Assembly: GCF_003063625.1 (NCBI RefSeq)
Contig: NZ_CP026604.1
Location: forward strand, 248,001-312,000
DNA from: Saccharobesus litoralis
Lineage (GTDB): Bacteria > Pseudomonadota > Gammaproteobacteria > Enterobacterales > Alteromonadaceae
Direction of reading: 5' to 3'
Length of the DNA stretch: 64,000 nt
Shown: piece by piece, positions 21,069 to 30,596 of the stretch
Numbering within the stretch: the first letter of the stretch is position 1
Layout of the letters: every line of letters begins with the position of its first letter
The notes under the pieces: generated by a model
Told to the model about the DNA's origin: nothing
What the model saw: the letters and a program-made list of their open reading frames with translations, nothing else
The model's database searches: none
Translations under genes and position numbers: made by a program

Positions 21069-22127
21069 ATGTCGTTTAATTATTTATCATGGTTCACAAT
21101 TCGAGCTGCACTGTTTAGTGTTTCGCTATTATTGATTACTTTCACCAACAATGTGAATGCGAATGAGCCTGTCTGCGATGTTAATGATGTATTAGATGAA
21201 ACCTGTACTGAAATAGGTGATTTAAACTTTAGTATTGCACTTGGTTATGGTGTAAAACAAAACCCTTACTTTTATCGTGATGATATCCCACTTATCGCGT
21301 TGGTCGATGTTAATATTTACTGGCAACGTTGGTTTCTGGATGGCGATACCTTAGGTTACACTTGGCACGATTCCGAAAACCATACATTAAACATTATTGG
21401 CCGTTTTAACGAAGATTCAGCCTATTTACATGATTGGCATATAAGCAACTTTACTTCGCCTCAGGTTTCGTCGGGTAATTCGACGCCGCTTAATAATGAT
21501 CGATTTAGTGACGTTATCAATGTTGAATCTGGCCAAGATAAATCTATCGAAATTTCACCACCCAATTTTGATGTTTCAGTGCCTAATACACCCGATAGCG
21601 GATCACCAACAGAGCCAACTACTCCGGCCCCGCAAGTGCCAGTAGCAGACAGCCCACAACAGCCAGAAAATAGCCACTCGTTTGTCGACGTAAAACGTAA
21701 AGCGTCTTATCATTTTGGTTTTGAATACCGCTACCATGTAGGCAATGGCTCGTTACGCAGTCAAGTCGTTTATGATATTAGCCAAATTCACAAAGGATTT
21801 GGCGTACTCGTTGAATGGCAAAATACCAATACATTTGGTGATTGGTTATTTATTAGTAAGCTGGGTGCACAATACAAAAGTGGTAAATGGTTAGACTATT
21901 ATTATGGTGTAGATGCAACTGAAACAAATTTACAAAATTGGTTGTACAAGGCGAGTGCTGGTGTTAATGCCCATGCAGAATTGACTGCTGTATATAAATT
22001 GAAAGAAAACTGGTCATTGCTAAACAGCCTTCGTGTACAAAAGTTGAGCTCGCAAGTCAGTGATAGTCCTTTAGTCGACAAGTCATCTTTAGTTCGTTGG
22101 TTCACAGGAGTGGCGTACCATTTTTAA
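21069..22127 (+). CDS. MipA/OmpV-family outer-membrane protein, 352 aa
   Basis: This is a predicted outer-membrane barrel of the MipA/OmpV family. The start is taken at ATG 21069 (MSFNYLSWFTI, then a hydrophobic core ending NNVNANEP), giving a normal signal peptide; a TTG at 21012 in frame is an alternative. The barrel shows LNFSIALGYGVKQNPYFY at the N-terminal end and WLDYYYGV, RVQKLSSQVSDSPLVDKSS and the aromatic terminus GVAYHF expected for Bam recognition. A Pro/Ser-rich insert (~residues 155-200) interrupts the barrel and is unusual. It is first in a cluster with DUF3019, rstA and rstB (gap to the next gene 10 bp). Confidence 0.8.
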   Translation: MSFNYLSWFTIRAALFSVSLLLITFTNNVNANEPVCDVNDVLDETCTEIGDLNFSIALGYGVKQNPYFYRDDIPLIALVDVNIYWQRWFLDGDTLGYTWHDSENHTLNIIGRFNEDSAYLHDWHISNFTSPQVSSGNSTPLNNDRFSDVINVESGQDKSIEISPPNFDVSVPNTPDSGSPTEPTTPAPQVPVADSPQQPENSHSFVDVKRKASYHFGFEYRYHVGNGSLRSQVVYDISQIHKGFGVLVEWQNTNTFGDWLFISKLGAQYKSGKWLDYYYGVDATETNLQNWLYKASAGVNAHAELTAVYKLKENWSLLNSLRVQKLSSQVSDSPLVDKSSLVRWFTGVAYHF

Positions 22128-22137
22128 TTGGCAAAAA

Positions 22138-22494
22138 ATGTCACGCAGTGGCTTTATCGTTTTTTTGTTTATGTTAGTGATAAAAAATGCCAGTGCAGCT
22201 AACCTATCTCTTAAACCTAGAGCCTGTAGTGTAGATAAACACGGTCAGTGTAATTTGGATATTGTCGTTGTATATCAAGTTAAACAACCGGCGTGTCTTT
22301 TTGTTAACGATACACAACTCACTTGCACAAATAATACTGAATTAAATCAATACACTTATTCCTATAATAGTGACCAGCCACTTGTTTTTAGTTTGGTTAA
22401 CCAACAATCTCAGCCTATTGTCGAAGTTGAATTTTTACGATTACAACTTTCAAAATTTCGCCGCAGGCAACGTAACCCTTGGAGCTTATTTTGA
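22138..22494 (+). CDS. DUF3019 small secreted protein, 118 aa
   Basis: It has a signal peptide (MSRSGFIVFLFMLVIKNASA) and an Ig-like small domain beginning LSLKPRACSVDKHGQCNLDI with four Cys (ACSV, QCNL, ACLF, LTCT) that could make two disulfides. This fits DUF3019, often coded between MipA/OmpV and a two-component system in Alteromonadales, as here. The end is basic (LSKFRRRQRNPWSLF). A periplasmic partner or ligand sensor for RstB is possible, but this is inferred from context only. Its stop overlaps the next start by four bases. Confidence 0.78.
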   Translation: MSRSGFIVFLFMLVIKNASAANLSLKPRACSVDKHGQCNLDIVVVYQVKQPACLFVNDTQLTCTNNTELNQYTYSYNSDQPLVFSLVNQQSQPIVEVEFLRLQLSKFRRRQRNPWSLF

Positions 22495-23204
22495 TAAATT
22501 CCACCAAACACATCATTCTTGTTGAAGATGATATTAAATTATCTCGCTTAATTTCCGATTATTTGGAAAGTAACGGTTTTACCGTTGAAGTGATCAACAA
22601 TGGCGCAAAAGCCATGGTGCAATTAGTTCAAGCTAAAGCGGACCTCATTATTTTAGATGTCATGTTGCCCGGTACCGATGGTTTTGAAGTTTGTAAAAAA
22701 ATTAGACCGCATTATCACGGACCTATTTTATTTTTAACAGCTAAATCTAGTGACTTTGATCAAGTGCTAGGTTTGGAGATTGGCGCTGATGATTTTATCG
22801 CAAAGCCGGTTGAACCTAGGGTATTACTGGCTAGAATTAATGCCATATTAAGGCGCTTTGCACCGCATGAAACGACAGACAACGAGCTAAATAATTTACA
22901 TTTTGGTCAATTGCATATCAACCAAAGTGCTCGTACGTTAACTTTATCAAGCCAAGAGATAACACTGACTAGCCACGAGTTTGACATGTTATTAGTATTG
23001 GCCAGCAATGCTGGAGAAATATTAAGTCGCGAGTATTTAACTCAAGTATTAAAAGGGCGCGATTATAATGGTTTAGACAGATCAATTGATGTACGGGTAT
23101 CTAAGCTTCGTAAAAAACTCGGTGATAACCCAGACAACCCCAGTCGTATTAAAACCATTTGGGGAAAAGGCTATATTTTTGTCCCAGATGCTTGGGGTAA
23201 CTAA
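22491..23204 (+). CDS. rstA: OmpR-family response regulator RstA
   Basis: The receiver domain has the acidic pocket LVEDD, the phospho-acceptor Asp in LIILDVMLPG, Thr in LFLTAK and Lys in FIAKPVEP. The C-terminal winged helix contains YNGLDRSIDVRVSKLRKKL and ends RIKTIWGKGYIFVPDAWGN, close to E. coli RstA (YDGLDRSVDV...KGYLFAPHAW). The start is TTG 22491: it overlaps the DUF3019 stop (TTGA) and has GGAG at 22481-22484. TTG 22479 would add four residues. It is translationally coupled to DUF3019 and followed 5 bp later by the sensor kinase. A RstA box stands upstream of the cluster. Confidence 0.88.
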   Translation: MINSTKHIILVEDDIKLSRLISDYLESNGFTVEVINNGAKAMVQLVQAKADLIILDVMLPGTDGFEVCKKIRPHYHGPILFLTAKSSDFDQVLGLEIGADDFIAKPVEPRVLLARINAILRRFAPHETTDNELNNLHFGQLHINQSARTLTLSSQEITLTSHEFDMLLVLASNAGEILSREYLTQVLKGRDYNGLDRSIDVRVSKLRKKLGDNPDNPSRIKTIWGKGYIFVPDAWGN

Positions 23205-23209
23205 GGATA

Positions 23210-24514
23210 ATGCGTAAACTGTTTGCCAGCTTATTTGTTTTACTACTGGCTACTTTTGTTTCCTTGGGTTTATTACTCGATTGGATATGGGAAAAATCTA
23301 ATACCGCTCAGCCTATTAGTCAGCGTCATGTAGCAAGCATCGCGTTACTGATTGACAATGCTCAGCAATCAACACCTGTATTGTTAAATGAACTTGCACT
23401 GGTCAATGATGTTGAAATGTCGCTTACTGCCATTGAAGAGGCTGGACTCGATAAAGCCAGCATAGATTTAATTCAGCAACAGCCCACTGTGTTTTATGAT
23501 CAAAAGGGCAATGAGCACATTTATACCTGGTTAGCCAAACGCCAAGCTTTGTTGGTAATTAAGCTGCCTAAAAGTCCTAATTTTATCTATAAAATTATTT
23601 TAGCTATTTTTTTCTATGTTGTTGTAGCTGCGGTAGTTTGGTTTTGGCTTAGGCCTTTATGGCGTGACTTATCCAAATTAGCTCAAGCATCTAACGCAAT
23701 TGGCCAAGGACAATTCGACTACCCACTCAAAATATCAAGCCATTCAAGTATCATTGAGATAGCCAATACCTTTAAAAATATGCAGTCTCGCATTCGTTCT
23801 CTTATATCATCCCATAAAGAGTTAACCTCAGCAGTCTCGCATGAAATTAAAACACCGGTTGCGCGAGCAAAATTTGCTAATGAAATGATGATAACAAAAG
23901 TTAATAATGAGGATTATCAAGCGGCACAAGAGTATGCTGAATCTATTTCAGAAGATTTAGATGAAATCGATCAGCTAGTTTGCGAAATGCTTAACTACGC
24001 CAAATTTGAACACGCTGATCCCAAGTTACACCTTAGTCCTGTTAACATTGCTGATTTAGTACAAAGTAAAATAAATCAAACACAGAGCCAATACCCGCAA
24101 ATTGAGTTTAAAGTGGATATGGCTCAACCACTCACTTTGCAATGTGATGGACACTTTGTAGATCGAGCCTTACAAAACTTAATAATTAATGCGGCCAAAT
24201 ATTGTCAAAGTAAGATCCAAGTCAGTGTTTATGTTCAGCAAAAAGGGCCATCAAACGCTTTTTTAGTTATTCAAGTAGAAGATGACGGGGCTGGTATTGC
24301 AGATGAAGATCGAGATAAGGTTTTTTTACCTTTCAGCCGTTTAGATCAAAGTCGCGCTAGAGTCTCTGGTGGATTCGGTTTAGGGCTTGCCATTGTTTGT
24401 CGAATTATGCAGTGGCACAAAGGTATTGCGATTGCTGAAAAAAGTAAAATGTTGGGTGGCGCCCGATTTGAATTGCATTTCCCCTTAGCAACTAAGACAA
24501 TAAGTTCAACTTAA
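23210..24514 (+). CDS. rstB: Sensor histidine kinase RstB-like
   Basis: The inner-membrane sensor of the pair has a first TM at ~4-22 (LFASLFVLLLATFVSLGLLL), a ~110-residue periplasmic sensor, a second TM at ~127-146 (ILAIFFYVVVAAVVWFWL), then HAMP. The phosphorylation site is SAVSHEIKTPVARAKFA. The N, G1 and G2 boxes are NLIINAAKYC, EDDGAGI and GGFGLGLAIV. All catalytic features are intact. Length is 434, as in RstB. It starts 5 bp after rstA. The signal it reads is not visible in the sequence; the neighbouring MipA and DUF3019 proteins are in the right compartment to take part. Confidence 0.85.
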   Translation: MRKLFASLFVLLLATFVSLGLLLDWIWEKSNTAQPISQRHVASIALLIDNAQQSTPVLLNELALVNDVEMSLTAIEEAGLDKASIDLIQQQPTVFYDQKGNEHIYTWLAKRQALLVIKLPKSPNFIYKIILAIFFYVVVAAVVWFWLRPLWRDLSKLAQASNAIGQGQFDYPLKISSHSSIIEIANTFKNMQSRIRSLISSHKELTSAVSHEIKTPVARAKFANEMMITKVNNEDYQAAQEYAESISEDLDEIDQLVCEMLNYAKFEHADPKLHLSPVNIADLVQSKINQTQSQYPQIEFKVDMAQPLTLQCDGHFVDRALQNLIINAAKYCQSKIQVSVYVQQKGPSNAFLVIQVEDDGAGIADEDRDKVFLPFSRLDQSRARVSGGFGLGLAIVCRIMQWHKGIAIAEKSKMLGGARFELHFPLATKTISST

Positions 24515-24532
24515 CCTTGATATTTGTGAGCT

Positions 24533-24979
24533 ATGTTTAAACCCAATACGACTGTTGCCTGGGTAATAAAATGCCAAGATAAATTTTTACTGGTTGAAGA
24601 AATCGACGATGGGGTAAATGTATTAAATCAACCAGCGGGTCATTTAGAAGAAGATGAAACCTTGTTAGAGGCAGCAAAGCGAGAATTATATGAAGAAACA
24701 GGCTTACAGTTAGAGCCCGACTTCCTCGTAGGTATATACCAAAGCAGCGTACCGCATAAAAACATTCAGTATCTACGATTTTGTTACGGATTAGAATTAA
24801 AAGGCGAGCTGCTAAAAACAGCACCACAAGATAGCGATATAATCCAAGCTCTGTGGTTAACTGAAGCTGAAATAAAACAAAAGTTCAAACAACATCGCAG
24901 CCACCTTGTGCAAACTTGTATAAATGATTTTATAGCAGGTAAGCGACTACCATTAGAATATATAATAAGTGATCGGTAA
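24533..24979 (+). CDS. nudJ: NUDIX hydrolase NudJ
   Basis: It is a cytosolic pyrophosphohydrolase; E. coli NudJ acts on nucleoside di- and triphosphates and on HMP-PP. The 148-residue protein starts MFKPNTTVAWVIKCQDKFLLVEE and has NQPAGHLEEDETL leading into the Nudix box GHLEEDETLLEAAKRELYEE (intact catalytic Glu cluster), then QDSDIIQALWL, all matching NudJ. In E. coli nudJ precedes mnmA; here mnmA is absent and a MITE copy lies 69 bp downstream. It follows rstB by 18 bp and may be read through from it. Confidence 0.88.
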   Translation: MFKPNTTVAWVIKCQDKFLLVEEIDDGVNVLNQPAGHLEEDETLLEAAKRELYEETGLQLEPDFLVGIYQSSVPHKNIQYLRFCYGLELKGELLKTAPQDSDIIQALWLTEAEIKQKFKQHRSHLVQTCINDFIAGKRLPLEYIISDR

Positions 24980-25048
24980 AACAGCGGTATTAATTTGACA
25001 GCAATAGAGTTAATTACTTCTTCCTAACTCGTTTATCGAACAACCTTT

Positions 25049-25321
25049 TATAGTCTTCTCGCTCAGGTCTTATGGTTCATTGTCAGCGCTTACTCTCGAC
25101 TTTGGCTCCTGCGTCGTCTTACTACCTAAATCCCTTTAGGCAGCCCCAATCACATAATAGAGCATATGCTCATGGGGTCTCGAAGCTTGCCTGCATGGAT
25201 GCAGGTAAGGGGCGATAGCAGGACGCGGTAGCTTTGACGGCTTTGCTTACATGGAAGTAAGTACTTAGGTTTCGTCTGGAACCAGAAACCTGCCCCCTAA
25301 AACCTGATCGCTTTGACTATA
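25049..25321 (-). mobile_element. MITE-like element, copy 2 (full length, 273 bp, inverted)
   Basis: It is the reverse complement of copy 1 over its whole length, with TATAGTCTTCTCGCTCAGG at the left and GATCGCTTTGACTATA at the right. It ends at 25321, immediately next to the TGA stop codon of dxs (25322-25324 on the minus strand). Internal palindromes are kept (GAGCATATGCTC, CCTGCATGGATGCAGG). The nudJ-dxs gap (24980-25321) is mostly this element. Confidence 0.8.
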
Positions 25322-27196
25322 TCAATCAGCTAGGAATTTAGATATTTGGGCAACTAAGCCTTTTGCATCTAATTGATAGATTTGATAAATCTCTTGCTGA
25401 GTACCGTGTTTAACAAATTCATCCGGTAAGCCTATATTAAGTAAAGAAGTTGCAAGTTTGTTTTTCATCACAAATTCGTTTACTGCGCTACCGGCACCGC
25501 CTGCTATAACATTGTCTTCAATGGTCACTAGTGTATCGTATTGCTTAGCTACCTTTGTAATTAAGGCGTGATCTAACGGTTTAACAAAGCGCATATCAAA
25601 TACTGCTGCGCCGAGTTCATTAGCAGCGTCTAATACGTTTTGCTTTAATGTACCAAAATTTAACAATGCTATTTTGTTATTATCGTTACCCTTAAGCAAT
25701 TCGATACCTTTACCAATTGGCAGAGCAACCATTTCTTGTTGAATATCTGCGCCACATCCCGTACCTCGCGGGTAACGCACGACACTGGGTTTATCGAGTT
25801 TATGGCCTGTGTATAGCATTTGGCGACATTCATTTTCATCAGACGGGGTCATAATAACGATATTCGGTACACAGCGTAGGTAGCTTATATCGTACAAGCC
25901 TTGATGAGTTGCGCCGTCCGCACCAACAACACCTGCGCGGTCAACGGCGAACATAACAGGTAAATTTTGCAGAGCGACATCGTGGATAAGCTGATCATAT
26001 CCACGTTGTAAAAAAGAAGAATAAATTGCGACTACTGGATTTAACCCTTGGGTTGCCATACCTCCGGCAAGGGTAACGGCATGTTGCTCAGCAATCGCCA
26101 CATCGAAATATTGCTTAGGAAACTCTTTTGAAAAACGCACCATGCCAGAGCCTTCTCGCATGGCTGGTGTAATAGCCATTAGCTTAGGATCTTGCTCAGC
26201 CATGTCACACAACCAATCACCAAATATTTTTGAAAAGGTCGGTAAACTGCTGGCTTTTTTCGGTAGACTGCTTTCTTGCGGGTTAAATTTAGGAACCGCA
26301 TGATAACCAATAGGATCAGCTTCTGCAGGTTTATAGCCTTTACCTTTGGTTGTCACTATATGTAACAGTTGCGGACCTTTAAGCTGTTTAATACGTTTTA
26401 ACGTATCCACTAGACTGCGGACATCATGCCCATCAATAGGACCAATATAGTTAAATCCTAGTTCTTCAAAGATAGTTCCCGGAACTACCATGCCTTTTAG
26501 GTGCTCCTCGGCCTTACTTGCTAGCTCCTTAATAGGCGGTAAGCCACTCAGTAACTTTTTACCACCTTCACGCAAAGTGGTGTACATAGAACCTGACAAA
26601 ATACGAGCAAAATGACTATTAAGTGCGCCAACATTCTCAGAGATAGACATATCGTTATCGTTAAGTATAACAAGCATATCAGCGTCTATATCGCCAGCGT
26701 GATTCATGGCCTCAAAAGCCATACCAGCAGTCATCGCACCGTCACCAATAACAGAAACAACTTTGCGGTTTTTACCTTCTTTTTGTGCAGCGATAGCCAT
26801 TCCTACAGCAGCACTAATTGAGGTTGAAGAGTGACCAACACTGAATGTGTCATATTCACTTTCTTCACGCCAAGGAAAAGGGTGTAATCCATCTAATTGG
26901 CGGATCGTTTCTATTTTATCTCGGCGACCCGTAATAATTTTATGTGGATAAGCTTGATGCCCCACATCCCAAATCAACTGATCAAAAGGCGTGTTATAGA
27001 CATAATGCAATGCAATTGTTAATTCAACTGTACCTAAACCTGAAGCAAAATGGCCACTACTATTACTGACGGCCGCTAATAAATATTGGCGTAATTCATC
27101 TGATGCCGCTTTTAATTCAGACAAGGGTAGGCTACGCAAATCATCAGGCGTGTCTATCAAGCGTAATGTGGGATAAAGGCTAATGTCTGTACTCAT
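25322..27196 (-). CDS. dxs: 1-deoxy-D-xylulose-5-phosphate synthase
   Basis: This thiamine-diphosphate enzyme condenses pyruvate and glyceraldehyde 3-phosphate, the first step of the MEP isoprenoid pathway, and also feeds thiamine and pyridoxal synthesis. The 624-residue length is standard. Landmarks: [33 protein letters not shown], the ThDP motif [18 protein letters not shown]...NDN, and the transketolase-like half with [15 protein letters not shown] and [18 protein letters not shown]. It is the last gene of xseB-ispA-dxs, 12 bp after ispA. Transcription would run straight into a MITE copy at its stop codon. Confidence 0.98.
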   Translation of the reverse strand: MSTDISLYPTLRLIDTPDDLRSLPLSELKAASDELRQYLLAAVSNSSGHFASGLGTVELTIALHYVYNTPFDQLIWDVGHQAYPHKIITGRRDKIETIRQLDGLHPFPWREESEYDTFSVGHSSTSISAAVGMAIAAQKEGKNRKVVSVIGDGAMTAGMAFEAMNHAGDIDADMLVILNDNDMSISENVGALNSHFARILSGSMYTTLREGGKKLLSGLPPIKELASKAEEHLKGMVVPGTIFEELGFNYIGPIDGHDVRSLVDTLKRIKQLKGPQLLHIVTTKGKGYKPAEADPIGYHAVPKFNPQESSLPKKASSLPTFSKIFGDWLCDMAEQDPKLMAITPAMREGSGMVRFSKEFPKQYFDVAIAEQHAVTLAGGMATQGLNPVVAIYSSFLQRGYDQLIHDVALQNLPVMFAVDRAGVVGADGATHQGLYDISYLRCVPNIVIMTPSDENECRQMLYTGHKLDKPSVVRYPRGTGCGADIQQEMVALPIGKGIELLKGNDNNKIALLNFGTLKQNVLDAANELGAAVFDMRFVKPLDHALITKVAKQYDTLVTIEDNVIAGGAGSAVNEFVMKNKLATSLLNIGLPDEFVKHGTQQEIYQIYQLDAKGLVAQISKFLAD

Positions 27197-27208
27197 CGAC
27201 GTCTAATT

Positions 27209-28093
27209 TTAATGGTTACGGTTAACAATATAGGCAGCGAATTCTTTTAACAAGGCGGTGCAATAGGGCAAGCTATCTAAAGCCGCAATTGCGGCATCAT
27301 ATAAATCATCAGCTTTTTGCTGAGCCTGTTCTAATCCTAACAATGATGGATAGGTACTTTTAAGTAATTTTGCGTCTGACCCTTGGGGTTTACCTAGCTG
27401 TTCAGTGGTTGAGGTAATATCTAAAATATCGTCTCTTACCTGAAAAGCTAATCCGATATTTTTAGCAAAGTTTGCAATGGCTTGCTGATGCTGTGCGGGT
27501 AAATCCGGCTTAGCAACACAAGCTAATTGTACTGCACAACTGAGCAATGCGCCCGTTTTTAACCGGTGAATATTTTCTAGTTCAGATAACGAAACTTGTT
27601 CATCTTCAGCAAGTAAGTCTAAGCTTTGACCGCCGCACATACCTTTGTAACCGGCGGAATCGGAGAGTAACTCTACCCAACGGACTTTAATGTCAGCACT
27701 AACACTTGCTTGCATTAAATATGCAAAAGCCAAAGGTTGTAATGCATCACCGGCAAGAATAGCGTGCGCTTCGTCAAATTGAATGTGACAAGTCGGTTTA
27801 CCGCGTCTGAGCTCATCGTTGTCCATCGCCGGCAAATCATCATGAACTAAGGAATAACTGTGGATCATTTCTAACGATGCGGCCGCGGGTGCAACTAACT
27901 GTTTATCTAGGCCTATCATTTCTGCAACCGCGAAAACTAAAAACGGCCGAACACGTTTACCACCATTTAACAAGCTGTAGCTGATGGCTTGATGTAAACG
28001 TGGCGCAATTTCACTACCTATTTGACTTAGTGATTTAATTAACTGATCTTCAACTAACTGTTGTGATTCTTGAACTGACGCTTGTAAACCCAC
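27209..28093 (-). CDS. ispA: (2E,6E)-farnesyl diphosphate synthase
   Basis: It adds isopentenyl diphosphate to DMAPP and GPP to make FPP for quinones and undecaprenyl phosphate. The first Asp-rich motif is DDLPAMDNDELRRGKPTCH and the second is QVRDDILD; the GGKRVRPFLVF IPP-binding block is present. I take GTG 28093 as the start (294 residues, as in E. coli), 4 bp after the xseB stop. An ATG at 28138 would add 15 residues and overlap xseB by 41 bp. It lies between xseB and dxs in the conserved operon. Confidence 0.95.
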   Translation of the reverse strand: MGLQASVQESQQLVEDQLIKSLSQIGSEIAPRLHQAISYSLLNGGKRVRPFLVFAVAEMIGLDKQLVAPAAASLEMIHSYSLVHDDLPAMDNDELRRGKPTCHIQFDEAHAILAGDALQPLAFAYLMQASVSADIKVRWVELLSDSAGYKGMCGGQSLDLLAEDEQVSLSELENIHRLKTGALLSCAVQLACVAKPDLPAQHQQAIANFAKNIGLAFQVRDDILDITSTTEQLGKPQGSDAKLLKSTYPSLLGLEQAQQKADDLYDAAIAALDSLPYCTALLKEFAAYIVNRNH

Positions 28094-28097
28094 TGAA

Positions 28098-28340
28098 CTA
28101 TTTCTCTTCTGGCTCAAAAGACTCAAGTGGTGAATCAACGCTATTTTGCGTCATAATTTGGACTTTTTGCTCTGCTTGAGCCAATTTTAACTGACTGGCT
28201 TTAACTAAACTCACACCACGTTCAAATTGTTTTAAAGAATCTTCAAGCGGTAATTCGCCTTGTTCTAGGTCTGCCACTAGGCTCTCTAGTTCTTCAAGAC
28301 TGGCTTCTAAGCTCATGTTTTCTGGTTTCTTCGCGGCCAT
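28098..28340 (-). CDS. xseB: Exodeoxyribonuclease VII small subunit
   Basis: This is the 80-residue small subunit that assembles with XseA to degrade single-stranded DNA. The core SLEASLEELESLVADLEQGELPLEDSLKQFERGV (residues 9-42) is typical, with the coiled-coil heptads continuing to ~62. It is first in xseB-ispA-dxs; its promoter lies in the gap towards pomA. Confidence 0.95.
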   Translation of the reverse strand: MAAKKPENMSLEASLEELESLVADLEQGELPLEDSLKQFERGVSLVKASQLKLAQAEQKVQIMTQNSVDSPLESFEPEEK

Positions 28341-28855
28341 GATAAATAAGGGTCAATTTAGGTGCGCAAACACTACATCAGCACCTTACTAGTTGCAACT
28401 TTATTACAGTATTTAAACACCATAATTTATGGTTTTATTAGATAAAAAATAGTCCCTTATCAATTAGTATAAAAAACGACATTTTTTGCTGCAATTGTAT
28501 GCAAATTAAAGCTAGCGCAACGCCTGCCGATATATTGCTTGGTAACGTACTGTTTTCTATAATAATTAAACATTGAATTAACTAAATTATGTTTCGCGTT
28601 ATTGTCGACTAATAATCAGATGCGCATTATAGTTATAGTCAAAGCGATCAGGTTTTAGGGGAAGCCGTCAAGCTTCGAATCCCCATGAGCATATGCTCTA
28701 TTATGTGATTGGGGTTGCCTAAAAGGATTTAGGTAGTAGGACGACGCAGGAGCCAAAGTCGAGAGTAAGCGCTGACAATGAACCATAAAGCCTGAGCGAG
28801 AAGACTATATAAAAAATAAAAATCATCATTTGAACGACCCCTCTAGGAGAACAAT
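28341..28855. other. xseB-pomA divergent intergenic region
   Basis: The 515-bp gap carries promoters for xseB (minus) and pomA (plus). The right third is MITE copy 3 (28634-28809). AGGAG lies just before the pomA GTG. The left part (28341-28633) is AT-rich with no visible gene or clear operator. Confidence 0.5.
28634..28809 (+). mobile_element. MITE-like element, copy 3 (176 bp, internally deleted)
   Basis: It has the same ends as copy 1 (TATAGTCAAAGCGATCAGG and GCGAGAAGACTATA). The segment of about 95 bp that holds the TTACATCCATGTAA and CCTGCATCCATGCAGG palindromes is missing. It ends 46 bp before the pomA start codon, so any promoter of pomAB must lie in the element, in the short gap after it, or upstream and be read through it. 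Confidence 0.78.
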
Positions 28856-29617
28856 GTGGATATAGCAACGCTGGTTGGCTTGTTAGGATCAATTGGTTTC
28901 GTGTTAGCGGCCATGTTTCTTGCCGGTGACATTGGCATGTTCGTTGACGTGCAATCAGTTTTAATTGTGTTTGTTGGTTCTATATTTGTTGTTATGTCTA
29001 ACTACACCATGGGGCAATTTGTCGGCATAGGTAAAGTGATGGGCAAGGCGTTTATGTTTAAAATTGAAACGCCTGACGAATTAATTTTAAAATCTGTTGA
29101 AATGGCTGATGCCGCTCGTAAAGGCGGTTTTTTAGCATTGGAAGAAGCCGAAATTGAAAACGCCTTTATGCAAAAAGGGGTTGATATGTTGGTCGATGGT
29201 CACGACGGCGAAGTCGTTAAAGCAACTATGCAAAAAGACATCGCCTTAACGACAGAGCGGCACGAAGCAGGCGTTGGCTTGTTGAAAGCACTAGGTGACG
29301 TTGCGCCAGCCATGGGTATGATAGGTACATTGATTGGTTTGGTTGCCATGCTTTCAAACATGGATGACCCAAAAGCAATCGGTCCTGCTATGGCGGTTGC
29401 ATTGTTAACCACACTTTATGGTGCTTTCCTAGCTAACGTAATAGCGTTACCCTTAGCCGGCAAATTACAGATCCGCACTGAAGAAGAAAAACTCAATCAA
29501 CGTTTAATTTTGGATGCCATATTAGGTATTCAAGACGGTCAGAACCCGCGTGTAATTGAGGGAATTTTGAAAAACTACATTGCCGAATCGAAACGCGGCG
29601 AGCCTGCAGAAGAATAG
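28856..29617 (+). CDS. pomA: Flagellar stator protein PomA (Na+-driven)
   Basis: PomA surrounds PomB in the inner membrane and turns the rotor using Na+ flow. The 253-residue protein begins MDIATLVGLLGSIGFVLAAM with GTG 28856, supported by AGGAG. Four TM segments are visible: ~5-22, ~28-48, ~150-172 and ~182-203 (VALLTTLYGAFLANVIALPLAG). The cytoplasmic loop has the charged stator-rotor face, and GVGLLKALGDVAPAMGMIGT precedes TM3. It is 9 bp from pomB and beside xseB-ispA-dxs, as in Vibrio. Confidence 0.95.
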   Translation: MDIATLVGLLGSIGFVLAAMFLAGDIGMFVDVQSVLIVFVGSIFVVMSNYTMGQFVGIGKVMGKAFMFKIETPDELILKSVEMADAARKGGFLALEEAEIENAFMQKGVDMLVDGHDGEVVKATMQKDIALTTERHEAGVGLLKALGDVAPAMGMIGTLIGLVAMLSNMDDPKAIGPAMAVALLTTLYGAFLANVIALPLAGKLQIRTEEEKLNQRLILDAILGIQDGQNPRVIEGILKNYIAESKRGEPAEE

Positions 29618-29626
29618 GGGCGTTTT

Positions 29627-30550
29627 ATGTCAGATGAAGAATGCCCCAAATGTCCCCCCGAAGGCCTACCCGCTTGGATGGGAACATTTGCAGACTTAAT
29701 GTCGTTATTAATGTGCTTTTTTGTACTTCTGCTCGCGTTCTCAGAAATGGACGTATTAAAATTTAAACAAATTGCAGGTTCGATGAAGTTTGCATTTGGT
29801 GTGCAAAATAAGCTTGAGGTAAAAGACATTCCGAAAGGTACCTCGGTTATTGCTCAGGAATTTAGACCCGGCAGACCCGATCCAACGCCAATAGAAACGA
29901 TACAACAGCAAACAATTGAAATGACTCAACAAATGCTTGAGTTTCAAGCCGGTGATGAAGATTCAGCGGGCGGAAGGCAAAAGCAACGAGGCAACCAGCG
30001 TGGCGGTTCATCGCAAGAAACCGCAAGTCAGCAAGCTAGTCAGTCTGAGGCGCAAGCATCGCAAGAACAAACTAGTGAATTGGTTAAAAAGATAGCGATG
30101 CAGTTGGAAGATCAAATTGTTGATGGCGCTATCGAGTTAGAAAGCCTTGGCCAACAAATTATTATTCGCGTTAAAGAGAATGGCGCCTTTCCAGCAGGTT
30201 CTGCTTTTTTACAACCGCAATTTAAACCTATAGTGCAAAAAATTGCTCGCTTACTCAATGACGTACCTGGTGAAATTACGGTTTCTGGTCATACAGACAA
30301 CCAAAATGTCGAAACTGAGCTGTACACGTCTAATTGGGATTTATCGGCTAAACGAGCGGTCGCAGTTGCACATGAAATGGTACGCACCCCGAGCTTTGAA
30401 CAAAATCGCTTAGTCGTTATAGGCCATGCTGATACTCGCCCGTTGGTTCCGAATAACACGGTGCAAAATCGCCGTCGTAATCGGCGTGTAGAAATTGCCA
30501 TAATGCAAGGTAAGGCAAAAGAATCACGACCTATTGAAGTTAAGCAATAG
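29627..30550 (+). CDS. pomB: Flagellar stator protein PomB (Na+-driven)
   Basis: The partner of PomA begins CPPEGLPAWMGTFADLMSLL, with the ion-binding Asp in TFADLMSLLMCFFVLLLAFS, the PomB rather than proton-type MotB signature (F/L and Cys in the helix). The plug segment and MKFAFGVQNKLEVKDIPKG follow. A low-complexity Gln/Ser linker spans ~95-150. The OmpA-like peptidoglycan-binding domain includes ITVSGHTDNQNVE and NRRRNRRVEIAIMQG. Length is 307. A terminator lies 11 bp beyond the stop. Confidence 0.95.
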   Translation: MSDEECPKCPPEGLPAWMGTFADLMSLLMCFFVLLLAFSEMDVLKFKQIAGSMKFAFGVQNKLEVKDIPKGTSVIAQEFRPGRPDPTPIETIQQQTIEMTQQMLEFQAGDEDSAGGRQKQRGNQRGGSSQETASQQASQSEAQASQEQTSELVKKIAMQLEDQIVDGAIELESLGQQIIIRVKENGAFPAGSAFLQPQFKPIVQKIARLLNDVPGEITVSGHTDNQNVETELYTSNWDLSAKRAVAVAHEMVRTPSFEQNRLVVIGHADTRPLVPNNTVQNRRRNRRVEIAIMQGKAKESRPIEVKQ

Positions 30551-30560
30551 AAATAAATGC

Positions 30561-30596
30561 GGCGTTAGTTTAACTCTGTTAGCTAACGCCTTTTTT
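30561..30596 (+). terminator. pomAB Rho-independent terminator
   Basis: GGCGTTAG (30561-30568) pairs with CTAACGCC (30583-30590), followed by six T. Confidence 0.88.
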
